Shown here: positions 32,567-40,516 of the stretch, in pieces
Position numbering within the stretch: the stretch's first letter is position 1
How the letters are laid out: each line of letters begins with the position of its first letter
NCBI GenBank assembly: GCA_038227045.1
Contig: JBBRQD010000004.1
Span: forward strand, 1 to 64,000
Source: JANXLS01 sp038227045
GTDB taxonomy: Bacteria > Planctomycetota > SZUA-567 > H5-PLA8
Direction of reading: 5' to 3'
DNA length: 64,000 nt
Notes under the pieces: model-generated
Told to the model about the DNA's origin: nothing
The model's database searches: none
Seen by the model: only the letters and a program-made list of their open reading frames with translations
Position numbers and translations under genes: made by a program

Positions 32567-34532
32567 GAAGTGCGAGTGAATTCCCCGCCGGCAGCGTCAA
32601 CTCAAAACACGCGCCATCCTTGACGTTTCGATTCAATTTCAAATCGCCGTTCAGATCGCGCGCCAGACGCTTGCTGAGCGCCAATCCCAGCCCCACGCCC
32701 GGCGCACTGTGCGCCGCCTGACGCGCGGATTTCGAAAACGGCTGGAACAACCGCCGCACTTCCTGAGCGGAAAATCCCGGTCCGCTGTCGCGCACTTCGA
32801 TTCGCGCCCACTTTCCCGAGCAGGTGCCGGCGATCCGGATTTCTTTGCGCTCCGACCCCGCCGCGTATTTGCACGCGTTGTCCACGAGGTTGAACAAGAT
32901 CTGTTCGACGGCCGACACATCCGTGGTCAAACTGGCCGCGGCGGAGTCCTTGTCCACGTCAATATGCAGCGTCATGCCCGCCTGAACCGCGCGTTCGGAT
33001 AGACGTGTTTTGACGGCGTCGAACAAATGATTCAGATCGACGTGTTCGACGCGGCTGCGCGCGCTGCTGCGTTCCAGTCGCGCATAGGCCAGGACGTTTT
33101 CCACAAGATGACTTAATCGACCGGCTTCGGCGCTGAGCGTGTTCAAATAACTTTGGCGCGCCTCCTCGCTCGGCACCATGCCGCCGGCGAGCATCTCCGC
33201 GTACATGCGAAACGTCGTCAGCGGCGTGCGCAGTTCGTGCGTGACCGCCGAAACGAACGCGCCGCGCCGTTCGCTCAAACTCACCGCGCCGAAAAGCAGC
33301 GCCGCCACCGCGCCTGCCGCAAGCAGCGCGAAACTCCAGGCAATCAGAAGTGAGAGCCTCACCGGCGAGAGCGTTTCGGGAGGATCGAGCGGGATGATGT
33401 TTCCGGGCGTGAGATTCGCCGGCAACGCCGCGAGCATATTCGACGCGCGCTCGCCGGCGGTGCCCGTGACTCCTGCGGCTCCGCCAGCGGGAGCCTGCTC
33501 CAGACGCGCGTCCGGCAGCAGATCGCGCACATCCGACAGGAGCCGTTCCTGAAGCCACGGCCAATCCAGCCAGCAGCCCTGCACGTACACTTTTCCACCG
33601 ACCGAGACGCGCCGCGCCAGCAGCAGCGCCTTGCCCGCCCACACGGGCTTCATCATCCCCTGGGTGACATTCGGTAGCGTATCCATCCGGCACGACAGCG
33701 CTTTGGATTGAGAGATCTGCGGGTTTTGAATGGCGTTGGCGAGCTGATTCTGCGGCGAGTTTATGTTGGAGTTGCCGGCGATCGCCTGCGCCTCGTCGTA
33801 GCTGCGCTTGCGGTTCTGCCATTCCGCCGAACTTTTATTTTCGCCGTAAAATGTTTGTTTGCGTTTGTTGTTGTCTTTCGATTCGCCTTGCTGCTGATCG
33901 TTGTTGTCTTTGGCTTGAGGCTCTTTCAAATTGGCTTCGCTCTGCTCCTTGGAATCTTTGGGATCATTTTTTGAATTATCGACATTGTTGATGAACGCGA
34001 CGGGCGGGTCCGCCGGGATCTTCTCCTCCGGCAGCATCGCCAGCAGCATGTCGCGCGAAACCTGCGCCTTCAATTCGCGCATGCGTTCGGCGGCGGCGGA
34101 GACTTGCTCCGGCGACGCGCAGATGCTTTGCGCCAGATTCATTTTGGTTTTCGGAGGCACCTGCGGCGAGGCGATCTGTCCATCGGGATCGAATTGAAAA
34201 TACAGAATCGCGTGCGGTCCGGTTTCGGTCAACAGCGGGGACGCCAGCAGCGCTTCGCCGTTGCGCGCGCTGTTGAACATTTCGCCATACGCGCGGCCAG
34301 CCGGATAAAACGCGCCGTACGCAAAATAAGGCACCGCCGTTTCCTGAGCCAGCAACGGCGCCAACGACGAATCCATGCGCCACAGCGCCAGCCGCACATT
34401 CTCCTCGCGCACGGCCTGAGTCCGCGACTGCTCTTCAAGCCGCAGCACAGTCAGACTGGTCCAGCCCATCGCGGCGAGCACGATGATCAGGCAGAGGCCG
34501 AAGGCGGCCCAGATGTGCCAGGGACGGGTCAT
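32547..34532 (-). CDS. Sensor histidine kinase
   Basis: A 661-residue membrane kinase. The first membrane helix is at residues ~5-25; the long periplasmic domain (25-350) includes a Lys/Asn/Asp-rich low-complexity stretch (KDSKEQSEANLKEPQAKDNN). A second membrane helix lies at ~380-405. Then the H-box (VTHELRTPLTTFR, His near 430), the N-box LVDNACKYA, and G-boxes DSGPGFSAQE and GVGLGLALSKR are all present. It should autophosphorylate and pass phosphate to the regulator encoded at 34820-35515. The two genes are separated by a ~250-base repeat. A further in-frame start at 34565 falls inside that repeat and is rejected. Confidence 0.92.
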   Translation of the reverse strand: MTRPWHIWAAFGLCLIIVLAAMGWTSLTVLRLEEQSRTQAVREENVRLALWRMDSSLAPLLAQETAVPYFAYGAFYPAGRAYGEMFNSARNGEALLASPLLTETGPHAILYFQFDPDGQIASPQVPPKTKMNLAQSICASPEQVSAAAERMRELKAQVSRDMLLAMLPEEKIPADPPVAFINNVDNSKNDPKDSKEQSEANLKEPQAKDNNDQQQGESKDNNKRKQTFYGENKSSAEWQNRKRSYDEAQAIAGNSNINSPQNQLANAIQNPQISQSKALSCRMDTLPNVTQGMMKPVWAGKALLLARRVSVGGKVYVQGCWLDWPWLQERLLSDVRDLLPDARLEQAPAGGAAGVTGTAGERASNMLAALPANLTPGNIIPLDPPETLSPVRLSLLIAWSFALLAAGAVAALLFGAVSLSERRGAFVSAVTHELRTPLTTFRMYAEMLAGGMVPSEEARQSYLNTLSAEAGRLSHLVENVLAYARLERSSARSRVEHVDLNHLFDAVKTRLSERAVQAGMTLHIDVDKDSAAASLTTDVSAVEQILFNLVDNACKYAAGSERKEIRIAGTCSGKWARIEVRDSGPGFSAQEVRRLFQPFSKSARQAAHSAPGVGLGLALSKRLARDLNGDLKLNRNVKDGACFELTLPAGNSLALQSRARQ

Positions 34533-34544
34533 TATTTCAAATCC

Positions 34545-34796
34545 ATCCCGAAGGGATTGCGGCAATTAGCCGGTGGTTGCGGCCGTACCCGGCCGACACC
34601 ACCGGATACGCATCGTAAAGGTTCCCGCACCCCGGCAGGGGTGCGGGCAATGTTTGAATTCATTGACAAAACTCCAATTGCTTCGTTATCTATGCTGGCA
34701 CCCTTCCAGGGTGCGGAACAATTTTGAATCCAATCCGGTGGTGTCGGCCGGGTACGGCCGCAACCACCGGCTAATGGCTATAATCCCTTCGGGATA
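34545..34796. repeat. Large nested palindromic repeat, copy R1
   Basis: Outer arms ATCCCGAAGGGATTG and ATCCCTTCGGGAT, next TTAGCCGGTGGTTGCGGCCG and the complementary CGGCCGCAACCACCGGCTAA, and inner small hairpins such as GCACCCCGGCAGGGGTGC and GCACCCTTCCAGGGTGC. The whole could fold into one large branched structure. Copy R2 at 54.8 kb has the same order of modules; R3 at 49.1 kb is a looser relative. It lies between response regulator and kinase genes of one operon. Confidence 0.85.
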
Positions 34797-34819
34797 GCAC
34801 GGAATCGGCTCCTTTTATC

Positions 34820-35515
34820 CTAGCCCGCACTAAACATATACCCTTTCCCCCGCACCGTCAGCAAAACCTTCGGCTCCCCCGAATCGTCGCGCAATTTCTC
34901 GCGCAACCGAACCACATGCATGTCAATCGTCCGCGTCTCCGCGCCTTGGGCGCTGATGCGCCAGACGCGCGTCAGAATCTCTTCGCGCGAAATAGCGCGG
35001 CCCGCGTTGATCGCCAGGTAGCGCAGCAGTTCCGCTTCGCGTTCGCTGAGTTCCTTGCGCAGGCCGTCGGCGTAGCGCACTTCGCGCCGCGCGAGGTCGG
35101 CGCAGCCGCCGTGAAATGGAATCTCTGAAATATCGGATGGGCGCTCCGGTGAGCGGCGCAATACCGCTTCGACGCGCGCGATCAGTTCTTTGACGCTGAA
35201 CGGCTTGACGACATAATCGTCCGCGCCCAGTTTCAGCCCCTGCACGCGGTCGGTTTCCTCGCCGCGCGCGGTCAGCACGATGACCGGCAGAGCGGGGCGG
35301 CTCTTGCGGATTTCGCGCAGAATCTCCAGCCCATCCATGCCCGGCAGAACCATGTCGAGCAGCACCAGGCTGCATTCGCTCTGCACCGCCATCTCCAGGC
35401 CCTTCACGCCATGCCCGGATTCAATCACGTTAAATGCGTAAAAACGCAGCGCATCCACGATCCCTCGCCGGATGGCCGCGTCGTCCTCAATCACGAGTAT
35501 TTGTTTCTGCGCCAT
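34820..35515 (-). CDS. OmpR-family response regulator
   Basis: A 231-residue two-component response regulator. Receiver domain (1-120): ILVIEDDAAIRRGIVDALRF, phosphoacceptor Asp54 in LVLLDMVLPGMDGL, Thr in VIVLTARGEE, Lys in YVVKPFSVKEL. C-terminal winged helix (130-230): LSEREAELLRYLAINAGRAI, SREEILTRVW and the recognition helix TRTIDMHVVRLREKL, ending in LLTVRGKGYMF. It is transcribed ahead of the histidine kinase gene but a 250-base palindromic repeat separates them. GAAGGT precedes the ATG. Confidence 0.95.
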   Translation of the reverse strand: MAQKQILVIEDDAAIRRGIVDALRFYAFNVIESGHGVKGLEMAVQSECSLVLLDMVLPGMDGLEILREIRKSRPALPVIVLTARGEETDRVQGLKLGADDYVVKPFSVKELIARVEAVLRRSPERPSDISEIPFHGGCADLARREVRYADGLRKELSEREAELLRYLAINAGRAISREEILTRVWRISAQGAETRTIDMHVVRLREKLRDDSGEPKVLLTVRGKGYMFSAG

Positions 35516-35581
35516 ACCTTCAGTTTACCCCGAAGGGCGCGGGCGGGTGTAACTCGTTTGTAACAAACGAAAAGAGGTGAG

Positions 35582-36223
35582 TTAGGGCCTATCCTTTTTC
35601 AACTGCGCGATTTTCGCCTGCTTTTCGCGGATTTTGAGGCGCAGATATTTCACGCGTTTGACGGCATCGACAACGGCTGGATCTCCCGATGTCAGCCCCA
35701 CATCCGGTGCGTCTGCCCAGCAGCGCATCGCCAATTCGCCCAATTCGGCGTGTGCGGTCTTAAGATTGTAGCGGAGTTTCTCCAGTCCCGCATGGTTTAC
35801 ACCAATATGGGTGTAGCGTTGAGCGGTCGCCCCGGCGCTTCGCAATCCGTCGCCGAGCTGTTCGAAAAAGCCTTTTTCATCGGGCTTTTCCGCATCGCAC
35901 GCGCGCTTTCCTTTTGCGCCTTTTCCGCCCATTCCGGCGGGTTCGCCGTCATCCTTTTCAAACTCCGTGACTTCTTCGGCGACGCAGGTTTCGGCATCGT
36001 CCTCAATGACCTCTTCCGCATAGTTTGCGTGAGGGTTCTTGGACGAGGACGAGGACGAGTATCCGCGAGCCTTTTCGGCGCGTTCAAATTCTTCCGGATC
36101 GAACCATCCGTTAGATTCTTCTTCAATATATTCGGGATGCAGGGGCCGCTTCTTCGAAGAGTCCGGAGGCGGATTGTTGTCAGCCGGCCGGGAAGACCCG
36201 GGATTGCGGTCGTTGGGATTCAT
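35582..36223 (-). CDS. Hypothetical protein with low-complexity N-terminus and C-terminal coil
   Basis: A 213-residue protein. The N-terminal two-thirds is disordered (Pro, Ser, Glu, Asp-rich; SSSSSSKNPH and a run of acidic residues). The last ~90 residues are helical and basic: FFEQLGDGLRSAGATAQRYT, then KLRYNLKTAHAELGELAMRC and VKRVKYLRLKIREKQAKIAQ, the latter a good coiled-coil. It may bind nucleic acid or a partner. I do not recognise a family. It is transcribed toward the response regulator gene. Confidence 0.6.
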   Translation of the reverse strand: MNPNDRNPGSSRPADNNPPPDSSKKRPLHPEYIEEESNGWFDPEEFERAEKARGYSSSSSSKNPHANYAEEVIEDDAETCVAEEVTEFEKDDGEPAGMGGKGAKGKRACDAEKPDEKGFFEQLGDGLRSAGATAQRYTHIGVNHAGLEKLRYNLKTAHAELGELAMRCWADAPDVGLTSGDPAVVDAVKRVKYLRLKIREKQAKIAQLKKDRP

Positions 36224-36307
36224 AGGGCAACTCCAATGCGGTGCAGCGCGTCCAGAGGGTGCGTAGTGTAACGCATACCACTCCCCCGCGCAGCACCGAA
36301 TTCAGGA

Positions 36308-36514
36308 TCAGCGCGTCTTCTTCTTCGCGTTCTCGATTTCCTTCGCGATCTTCGCGTCTTCCTTCTGTTGTTTTATCTCGTCGGGCGTAAGGGCGCGCAA
36401 AAATTCGTATGCGGTCCAGCCAATCGAAATAACAATAAACAATATAGCCACCATCAAAAAAGTTTTATTCGAACCGTCTGGTTTGCCTTTAATTATGGGC
36501 GCTTTTTCTGCCAT
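36308..36514 (-). CDS. Small membrane protein with charged tail
   Basis: 68 residues from ATG 36514 (MAEKAPIIKGKPDG), with GAGGGGG upstream; an in-frame start at 36553 is less likely. One membrane helix (FLMVAILFIVISIGWTAYEF) is followed by a charged helix (DEIKQQKEDAKIAKEIENAK). Function unknown. Confidence 0.6.
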   Translation of the reverse strand: MAEKAPIIKGKPDGSNKTFLMVAILFIVISIGWTAYEFLRALTPDEIKQQKEDAKIAKEIENAKKKTR

Positions 36515-36671
36515 GTCGATCCCCCTCGCCTTTCGTCGTTCCCTCAAATGCAATTCGTTGTTCCGTAAGTTGACTCGTGTACGATTCTGGACACTACAAG
36601 AAACGCGGAAGGATGAAAAATAGACGATCGCAGCGCGATTTCATCATTCCTTTATCCTTTGTTCGTGCCTG

Positions 36672-37139
36672 CTAAATGAGCGCGCAAATCAATGCCGCGG
36701 CAACGAAAATCAGCTCCAGCGACGCCAGCCCCATGCTGGCGCCGTGAAGTTTTCCGAACAGCACGTGCGCCGGATTTTCGAGGTTCGGATCGCCCCTGAA
36801 TTGTCCGCGCAGTTCCACCATTTTGGGTTCGAGGTAGAGCGTGACGAACATGGCCAGAAGAGTCGCAAGCACCAACATTGCAAATCCAAACTTGCGCGGC
36901 TTCTGGCCGCCCGATGTATCGCAGCACAATGCGCCGTGAGCCGTCAGAGCCAGCACCGCCAAACCGAGTTTCATCCATCCGCCGGCATGTAAAATCGCGC
37001 CCATGATGTCGCCGGCGGTGGTGATGGTGACGAAGCCGCCGCGAAACACGTAATGCGCCGCGATGAACGTCATCACGCCGGCTCCGAGCCAAATGCCCAG
37101 GCTCACTCCCCGAATTGCGCGTGCGAGTTTGGTCAACAT
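36672..37139 (-). CDS. DUF4149-like four-helix membrane protein
   Basis: A 155-residue protein with four predicted membrane helices: residues ~14-34, 48-72, 83-103 and 134-155. Features such as SLGIWLGAGVMTFIAAHYVF and TLYLEPKMVELR followed by FGKLHGASMGLASLELIF match DUF4149/TMEM205-like proteins, whose role is unknown. No clear ribosome-binding site, though the ATG at 37139 fits the family N-terminus. Confidence 0.72.
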   Translation of the reverse strand: MLTKLARAIRGVSLGIWLGAGVMTFIAAHYVFRGGFVTITTAGDIMGAILHAGGWMKLGLAVLALTAHGALCCDTSGGQKPRKFGFAMLVLATLLAMFVTLYLEPKMVELRGQFRGDPNLENPAHVLFGKLHGASMGLASLELIFVAAALICALI

Positions 37140-37244
37140 ACTGAAAGGTTCCGTGAATCCATGGAGCTACCGGAGTCGGTATAGCCGGAACCCATTGGCA
37201 ATTCAATGACAGTTGATAATTGAGCGGACGGCACCCATTTGGAT

Positions 37245-38240
37245 TCATTCGCCGAGCTTTTCGATCGCGCACTCAATGCGCTTTCGATTGGCAGGCTCCA
37301 TGCATTCGTTCAAGAATTTTCGCGCGGCCGAGCGATGGGGTTCGGTGAGAACGGTGTCGATGTCGGCTTGAGCGGCTTCCCACTTTTCGCCCGCACTGGT
37401 TTCAATCCGCACGGCACCCTTTCCGCGCAAAACGTCGCCGAGCAGCGAAATGGTGCCGCGTTCCACCGCGCCGGATGGGGTCACCATCGAATACTTTAGC
37501 GATACACCGGACAGCGGCTTCAACGGCGCGGTCGCGGCCAGCGCGGCCAATGTCCGGCCCGCGATGGGCGGAGCCTTTTTTTCCGGTTCTATTATAATGG
37601 CTGTTGGAATCGGCGAGACAATTTCGCCGGCGGGGGTTTCCAACACGACATCGAGATTCGTTTCGTCGGGGCCGTTCTGTGCGGGCGCATCGTCCGGCTG
37701 CGCAAACGACGGAATCAGGATTGGTTGAGCAGCCACGCTCCGGCGATCCTCGTCTGTGGGTGCCGGTACAGCCGGGCGATCCACTTGTACTGCAGCGGGA
37801 GCCGGGGGAACGGGGCGGTCGGTTGCAATGCGAGGCATTGCAGCGCCGGAATCGTTCGCCGTTACGCCATCGCTCGGCGCGCGTGCGGTCGCGGCAAAAT
37901 AAACCATGCCGGCGGCGAGCGCTGCGCACGCGGCGGCTTTCGAAAAAAAGCGCGTTAAACCCAACGATTTGCGCAATGTGTCGAATTCTTTTTTCTGCGC
38001 GGCGCGGTCGTCGGTTTTCCACAACGCGCGCAGGCTCTCGGCCAGATTCTTGGATTGAGCGGATTGCACTTCGAGCGCTTTGCGGCAGGCGGCGCAGGTG
38101 GCCAGATGTCCGCGCAAATCCCGGGCATCGGCGGGCGCCAGTTCCCCGTCGACCTGGCGCGTAATCAGCAGCGCCACGCGATCGCAACCGGGATCGCAGG
38201 CACTATCGAGCCAGTTGCCAGTTGAAGAATCCAATTGCAT
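37245..38240 (-). CDS. Zinc-finger anti-sigma factor
   Basis: A 331-residue protein. The N-terminal zinc-binding anti-sigma domain has DLRGHLATCAACRKAL (His45, Cys49, Cys52), preceded by ITRQVDGELAPADARD. One membrane helix is at ~100-118 (AAACAALAAGMVYFAATARA). The periplasmic part is Pro/Ala-rich. It is 68 bases after an ECF sigma gene on the same strand, with a hairpin between. It should hold the sigma factor inactive until a signal releases it. The C-terminal region (from about 250) has a VSLKYSMVTPSGAVERGTIS beta region of unknown role. Confidence 0.8.
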   Translation of the reverse strand: MQLDSSTGNWLDSACDPGCDRVALLITRQVDGELAPADARDLRGHLATCAACRKALEVQSAQSKNLAESLRALWKTDDRAAQKKEFDTLRKSLGLTRFFSKAAACAALAAGMVYFAATARAPSDGVTANDSGAAMPRIATDRPVPPAPAAVQVDRPAVPAPTDEDRRSVAAQPILIPSFAQPDDAPAQNGPDETNLDVVLETPAGEIVSPIPTAIIIEPEKKAPPIAGRTLAALAATAPLKPLSGVSLKYSMVTPSGAVERGTISLLGDVLRGKGAVRIETSAGEKWEAAQADIDTVLTEPHRSAARKFLNECMEPANRKRIECAIEKLGE

Positions 38241-38270
38241 GATACCACCCGTTACCCGATCGGAGCCTAG

Positions 38271-38301
38271 AACAACGGCTCATTTTTCAATGAGCCGTTG
38301 G
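38271..38301 (-). terminator. Hairpin between ECF sigma and anti-sigma genes
   Basis: CAACGGCTCATT and AATGAGCCGTTG pair around a short TTTCA centre. There is no long T-run, so it may attenuate transcription or stabilise mRNA instead of stopping it fully; it could set the sigma to anti-sigma ratio. Confidence 0.5.
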
Positions 38302-38308
38302 GTGTCGT

Positions 38309-39103
38309 TCATACAGAAACCTTTTCACCGCGTGGATCGCGTTTTCGGCCTCTGTCGAAGCGTCTCCCCAACCGTTCCTGAAGCATCTTGCGCGCCCGAA
38401 CCAGGCGCACTTCCAGCGATTTCACGCTGACATTTAAAATCGACGACATCTCGGAATAGCTGAGCTCCTGCACATGCTTCAAGACCAGCACTTCGCGATA
38501 AATGTCCGGCAACTTGCCGATTGCATCGAGAATCGATCCGACTTTTTCATCTTCGTCCAGCGCGACGCCCGGCGTTTCTTCCACCGACATCCGCGCGCCT
38601 TCGCGCATGGATTCGGTATCGATCCCAATGGGCTGCGGCGCCCGTTCGCGCCGCTGGGCCATTGAAAGCGCCACGTTGCGAGTCATCCGGTACATCCACG
38701 GCCTGAACGCTTCCGGCGTTTCCAGTCCGGTCAGGTGTTTGACCACCCGCACACAGACATCCTGAGCCGCATCCTCGGCGAGGTGCGCATCGCCCAGCAC
38801 CGAATAGGCTATGCCGCGCACCCAGGTACGGTTGGTTTCAATCAACCGCGTCATCGCCGCCGCATCGCCACGCTGAGCCAGACGGACTTCCGACGCCAGC
38901 AACCGCGCCTCTTCCGTCTTCTGCGCGTCACGCTCGGTGACGGCCGGGACCATCCCGGAAGAAGACGCTTTGAGGACGGGTTGCTTGGAAGCCTGCCGTT
39001 GAACGGCACCCCGTGTGCCGGTCGCTTTTTTGTCCACATACGGAACGCCGAATCGCGCTTTCGCATGTGAGCTCAACTCGTGCATTGAAATAGACTGAAT
39101 CAT
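38309..39103 (-). CDS. ECF RNA polymerase sigma factor
   Basis: A 264-residue sigma factor with an unusual ~80-residue N-terminal extension (MIQSISMHELSSHAKARFG, then basic and Ser-rich). Region 2: GDAAAMTRLIETNRTWVRGI, AEDAAQDVCVRVVKHL, and MYRMTRNVALSMAQRRE. Region 4: LPDIYREVLVLKHVQELSYS and the HTH SILNVSVKSLEVRLVRARKM. It is paired with the anti-sigma factor downstream. ATG 39103 gives a plausible start; an in-frame ATG at 39124 adds seven residues. Confidence 0.88.
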   Translation of the reverse strand: MIQSISMHELSSHAKARFGVPYVDKKATGTRGAVQRQASKQPVLKASSSGMVPAVTERDAQKTEEARLLASEVRLAQRGDAAAMTRLIETNRTWVRGIAYSVLGDAHLAEDAAQDVCVRVVKHLTGLETPEAFRPWMYRMTRNVALSMAQRRERAPQPIGIDTESMREGARMSVEETPGVALDEDEKVGSILDAIGKLPDIYREVLVLKHVQELSYSEMSSILNVSVKSLEVRLVRARKMLQERLGRRFDRGRKRDPRGEKVSV

Positions 39104-39548
39104 GTTTGTGCCCCCTACCGCCAAAAGTCAATTATTCCACAGTTGTACGAAGTGTCAAACCTTGAAGAAACATAATTCTTTGATATTTTAAGCACGTGTG
39201 GCGTGATTGAATATTCGCGCATATATCATTTTAAAGTCTTTAAGTTCAATAATTTGCGATAAACACAATTTATATGCACGATGCTCAATTGTGCTCAATT
39301 ACATAACGCCATACGCCGCCTGAAATAGTGACTATTAAAGTCGCCGCTTTTAACTTATCGGACGTTCCATTTGGCACATTACCAGCAACAGCGATTCGAA
39401 GAAATTGAGTGGGCTAAACAACGAGAACCCATTTCGATTACGTTGCTGTCCTGATATTTTTTACGCAAACACTTTGTCATCGCTTCACCTTGTCATACCG
39501 CCCGCGTCATGCTATTTTTCACACCGCGCAACACCGGAGATTTCCCAC
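39104..39548. other. Divergent intergenic region, no gene seen
   Basis: About 440 AT-rich bases separate the divergent sigma factor and methyltransferase genes. It contains a half copy of the TGACAAGG repeat (TTCACCTTGTCAT near 39485-39497). An open reading from 39405 to the methyltransferase start is in frame but has no family support. Promoters for both genes should lie here; none was convincing by eye. Confidence 0.45.
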
Positions 39549-40361
39549 GTGCCCAGACCCCGCACCGCCGTTGAATCGAACGAAGCCTATCACGACCGCG
39601 TGGCGCATCGCTATGACGACGTGTATTCCAATGCGCGCTGGGATCGCTTTTACGAGATCTCGTGGGCCGGGATCAAGCCGCATATTCCCAGCGATCTGCG
39701 CGCGCCGATCGTCGATCTCGGCTGCGGCACGGGCAAGTACGGTTTGCGTCTGGCGAAATCCGGTTATTCAGTGGTCTTAAGCGATCTTTCGCGGGCCATG
39801 CTCGACGTCAGCCGCCAGAAAGCCGCCTCCTTGGGCGTCGAAGGACGTGTCACGTATTTAAAAGCCGACGTGATGGATTTGAACGAACTGCCCCGTGCGC
39901 ATTTCGCGCTGGCCATCGCGCAGGGCGATCCGCTGTCGTTCGCGGAACAGCCGGCCAAGGCGCTGAAAGAAATCGGAAAGATCCTGCGCCCCGGCGGAGT
40001 GCTGGTGGCATCCCTGGATCAGACACTCGCGGCCATCGATCACTACGTTGAAAAAAGCGATCTCGACGGCCTTGAGAAACTGTTGAAAAACGGCGAAATG
40101 GAATGGTTGGCGCGCGAAGAAGACGAACGCTTCCCGGTCCACACTTTCACGCCCGAACGATTGCGCGCGCTGTTTGAAAACGCCGGATTCGAAGTGCTGG
40201 ATCTGTACGGCAAGACCGTGCTGCCATTCAAAAAGCTCGAACCGCTTTTCGTCGACGAAGCCGCCTCCGAACGGCTGATGGCCCTCGAAAAAAAGCTCTG
40301 TCGAATCCCGTCGGCCATGGGCCGCGCAAGCCATTTGCAGATTGCGGCGCGGAAGAGTTAA
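39549..40361 (+). CDS. SAM-dependent class I methyltransferase
   Basis: A 270-residue methyltransferase. SAM motif I is VDLGCGTGKYGLRLAKSGYS near residues 55-75, with the acidic end of strand 2 at VVLSDLSRAM and motif post-I at LKADVMDLNELPRAHFALAI; KALKEIGKILRPGGVLVASL follows. The last third may bind substrate. The substrate is not inferable. The GTG at 39549 follows GGAG about nine bases upstream and gives PRPRTAVESNEAYHDRVAHR as a natural N-terminus. Confidence 0.85.
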   Translation: MPRPRTAVESNEAYHDRVAHRYDDVYSNARWDRFYEISWAGIKPHIPSDLRAPIVDLGCGTGKYGLRLAKSGYSVVLSDLSRAMLDVSRQKAASLGVEGRVTYLKADVMDLNELPRAHFALAIAQGDPLSFAEQPAKALKEIGKILRPGGVLVASLDQTLAAIDHYVEKSDLDGLEKLLKNGEMEWLAREEDERFPVHTFTPERLRALFENAGFEVLDLYGKTVLPFKKLEPLFVDEAASERLMALEKKLCRIPSAMGRASHLQIAARKS

Positions 40362-40516
40362 ACGCGAGCTTTGGAATTTGAGGCTGCTGTATCGCATGTT
40401 GCGCCAAAAATTTATTTTCAAATAACCCAAATTTTCGCCACAATCGCGCGGTTAATTTGCGTCCATTGGTTATATACTAGAACAACGCGGGAGTCGTCGT
40501 TTTGTAAGGTGATTGA

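Noticed and set aside
34104..34727. 207-codon plus-strand frame crossing repeat R1
   Set aside because: It runs antisense to the histidine kinase and into the palindromic repeat, with no motif.
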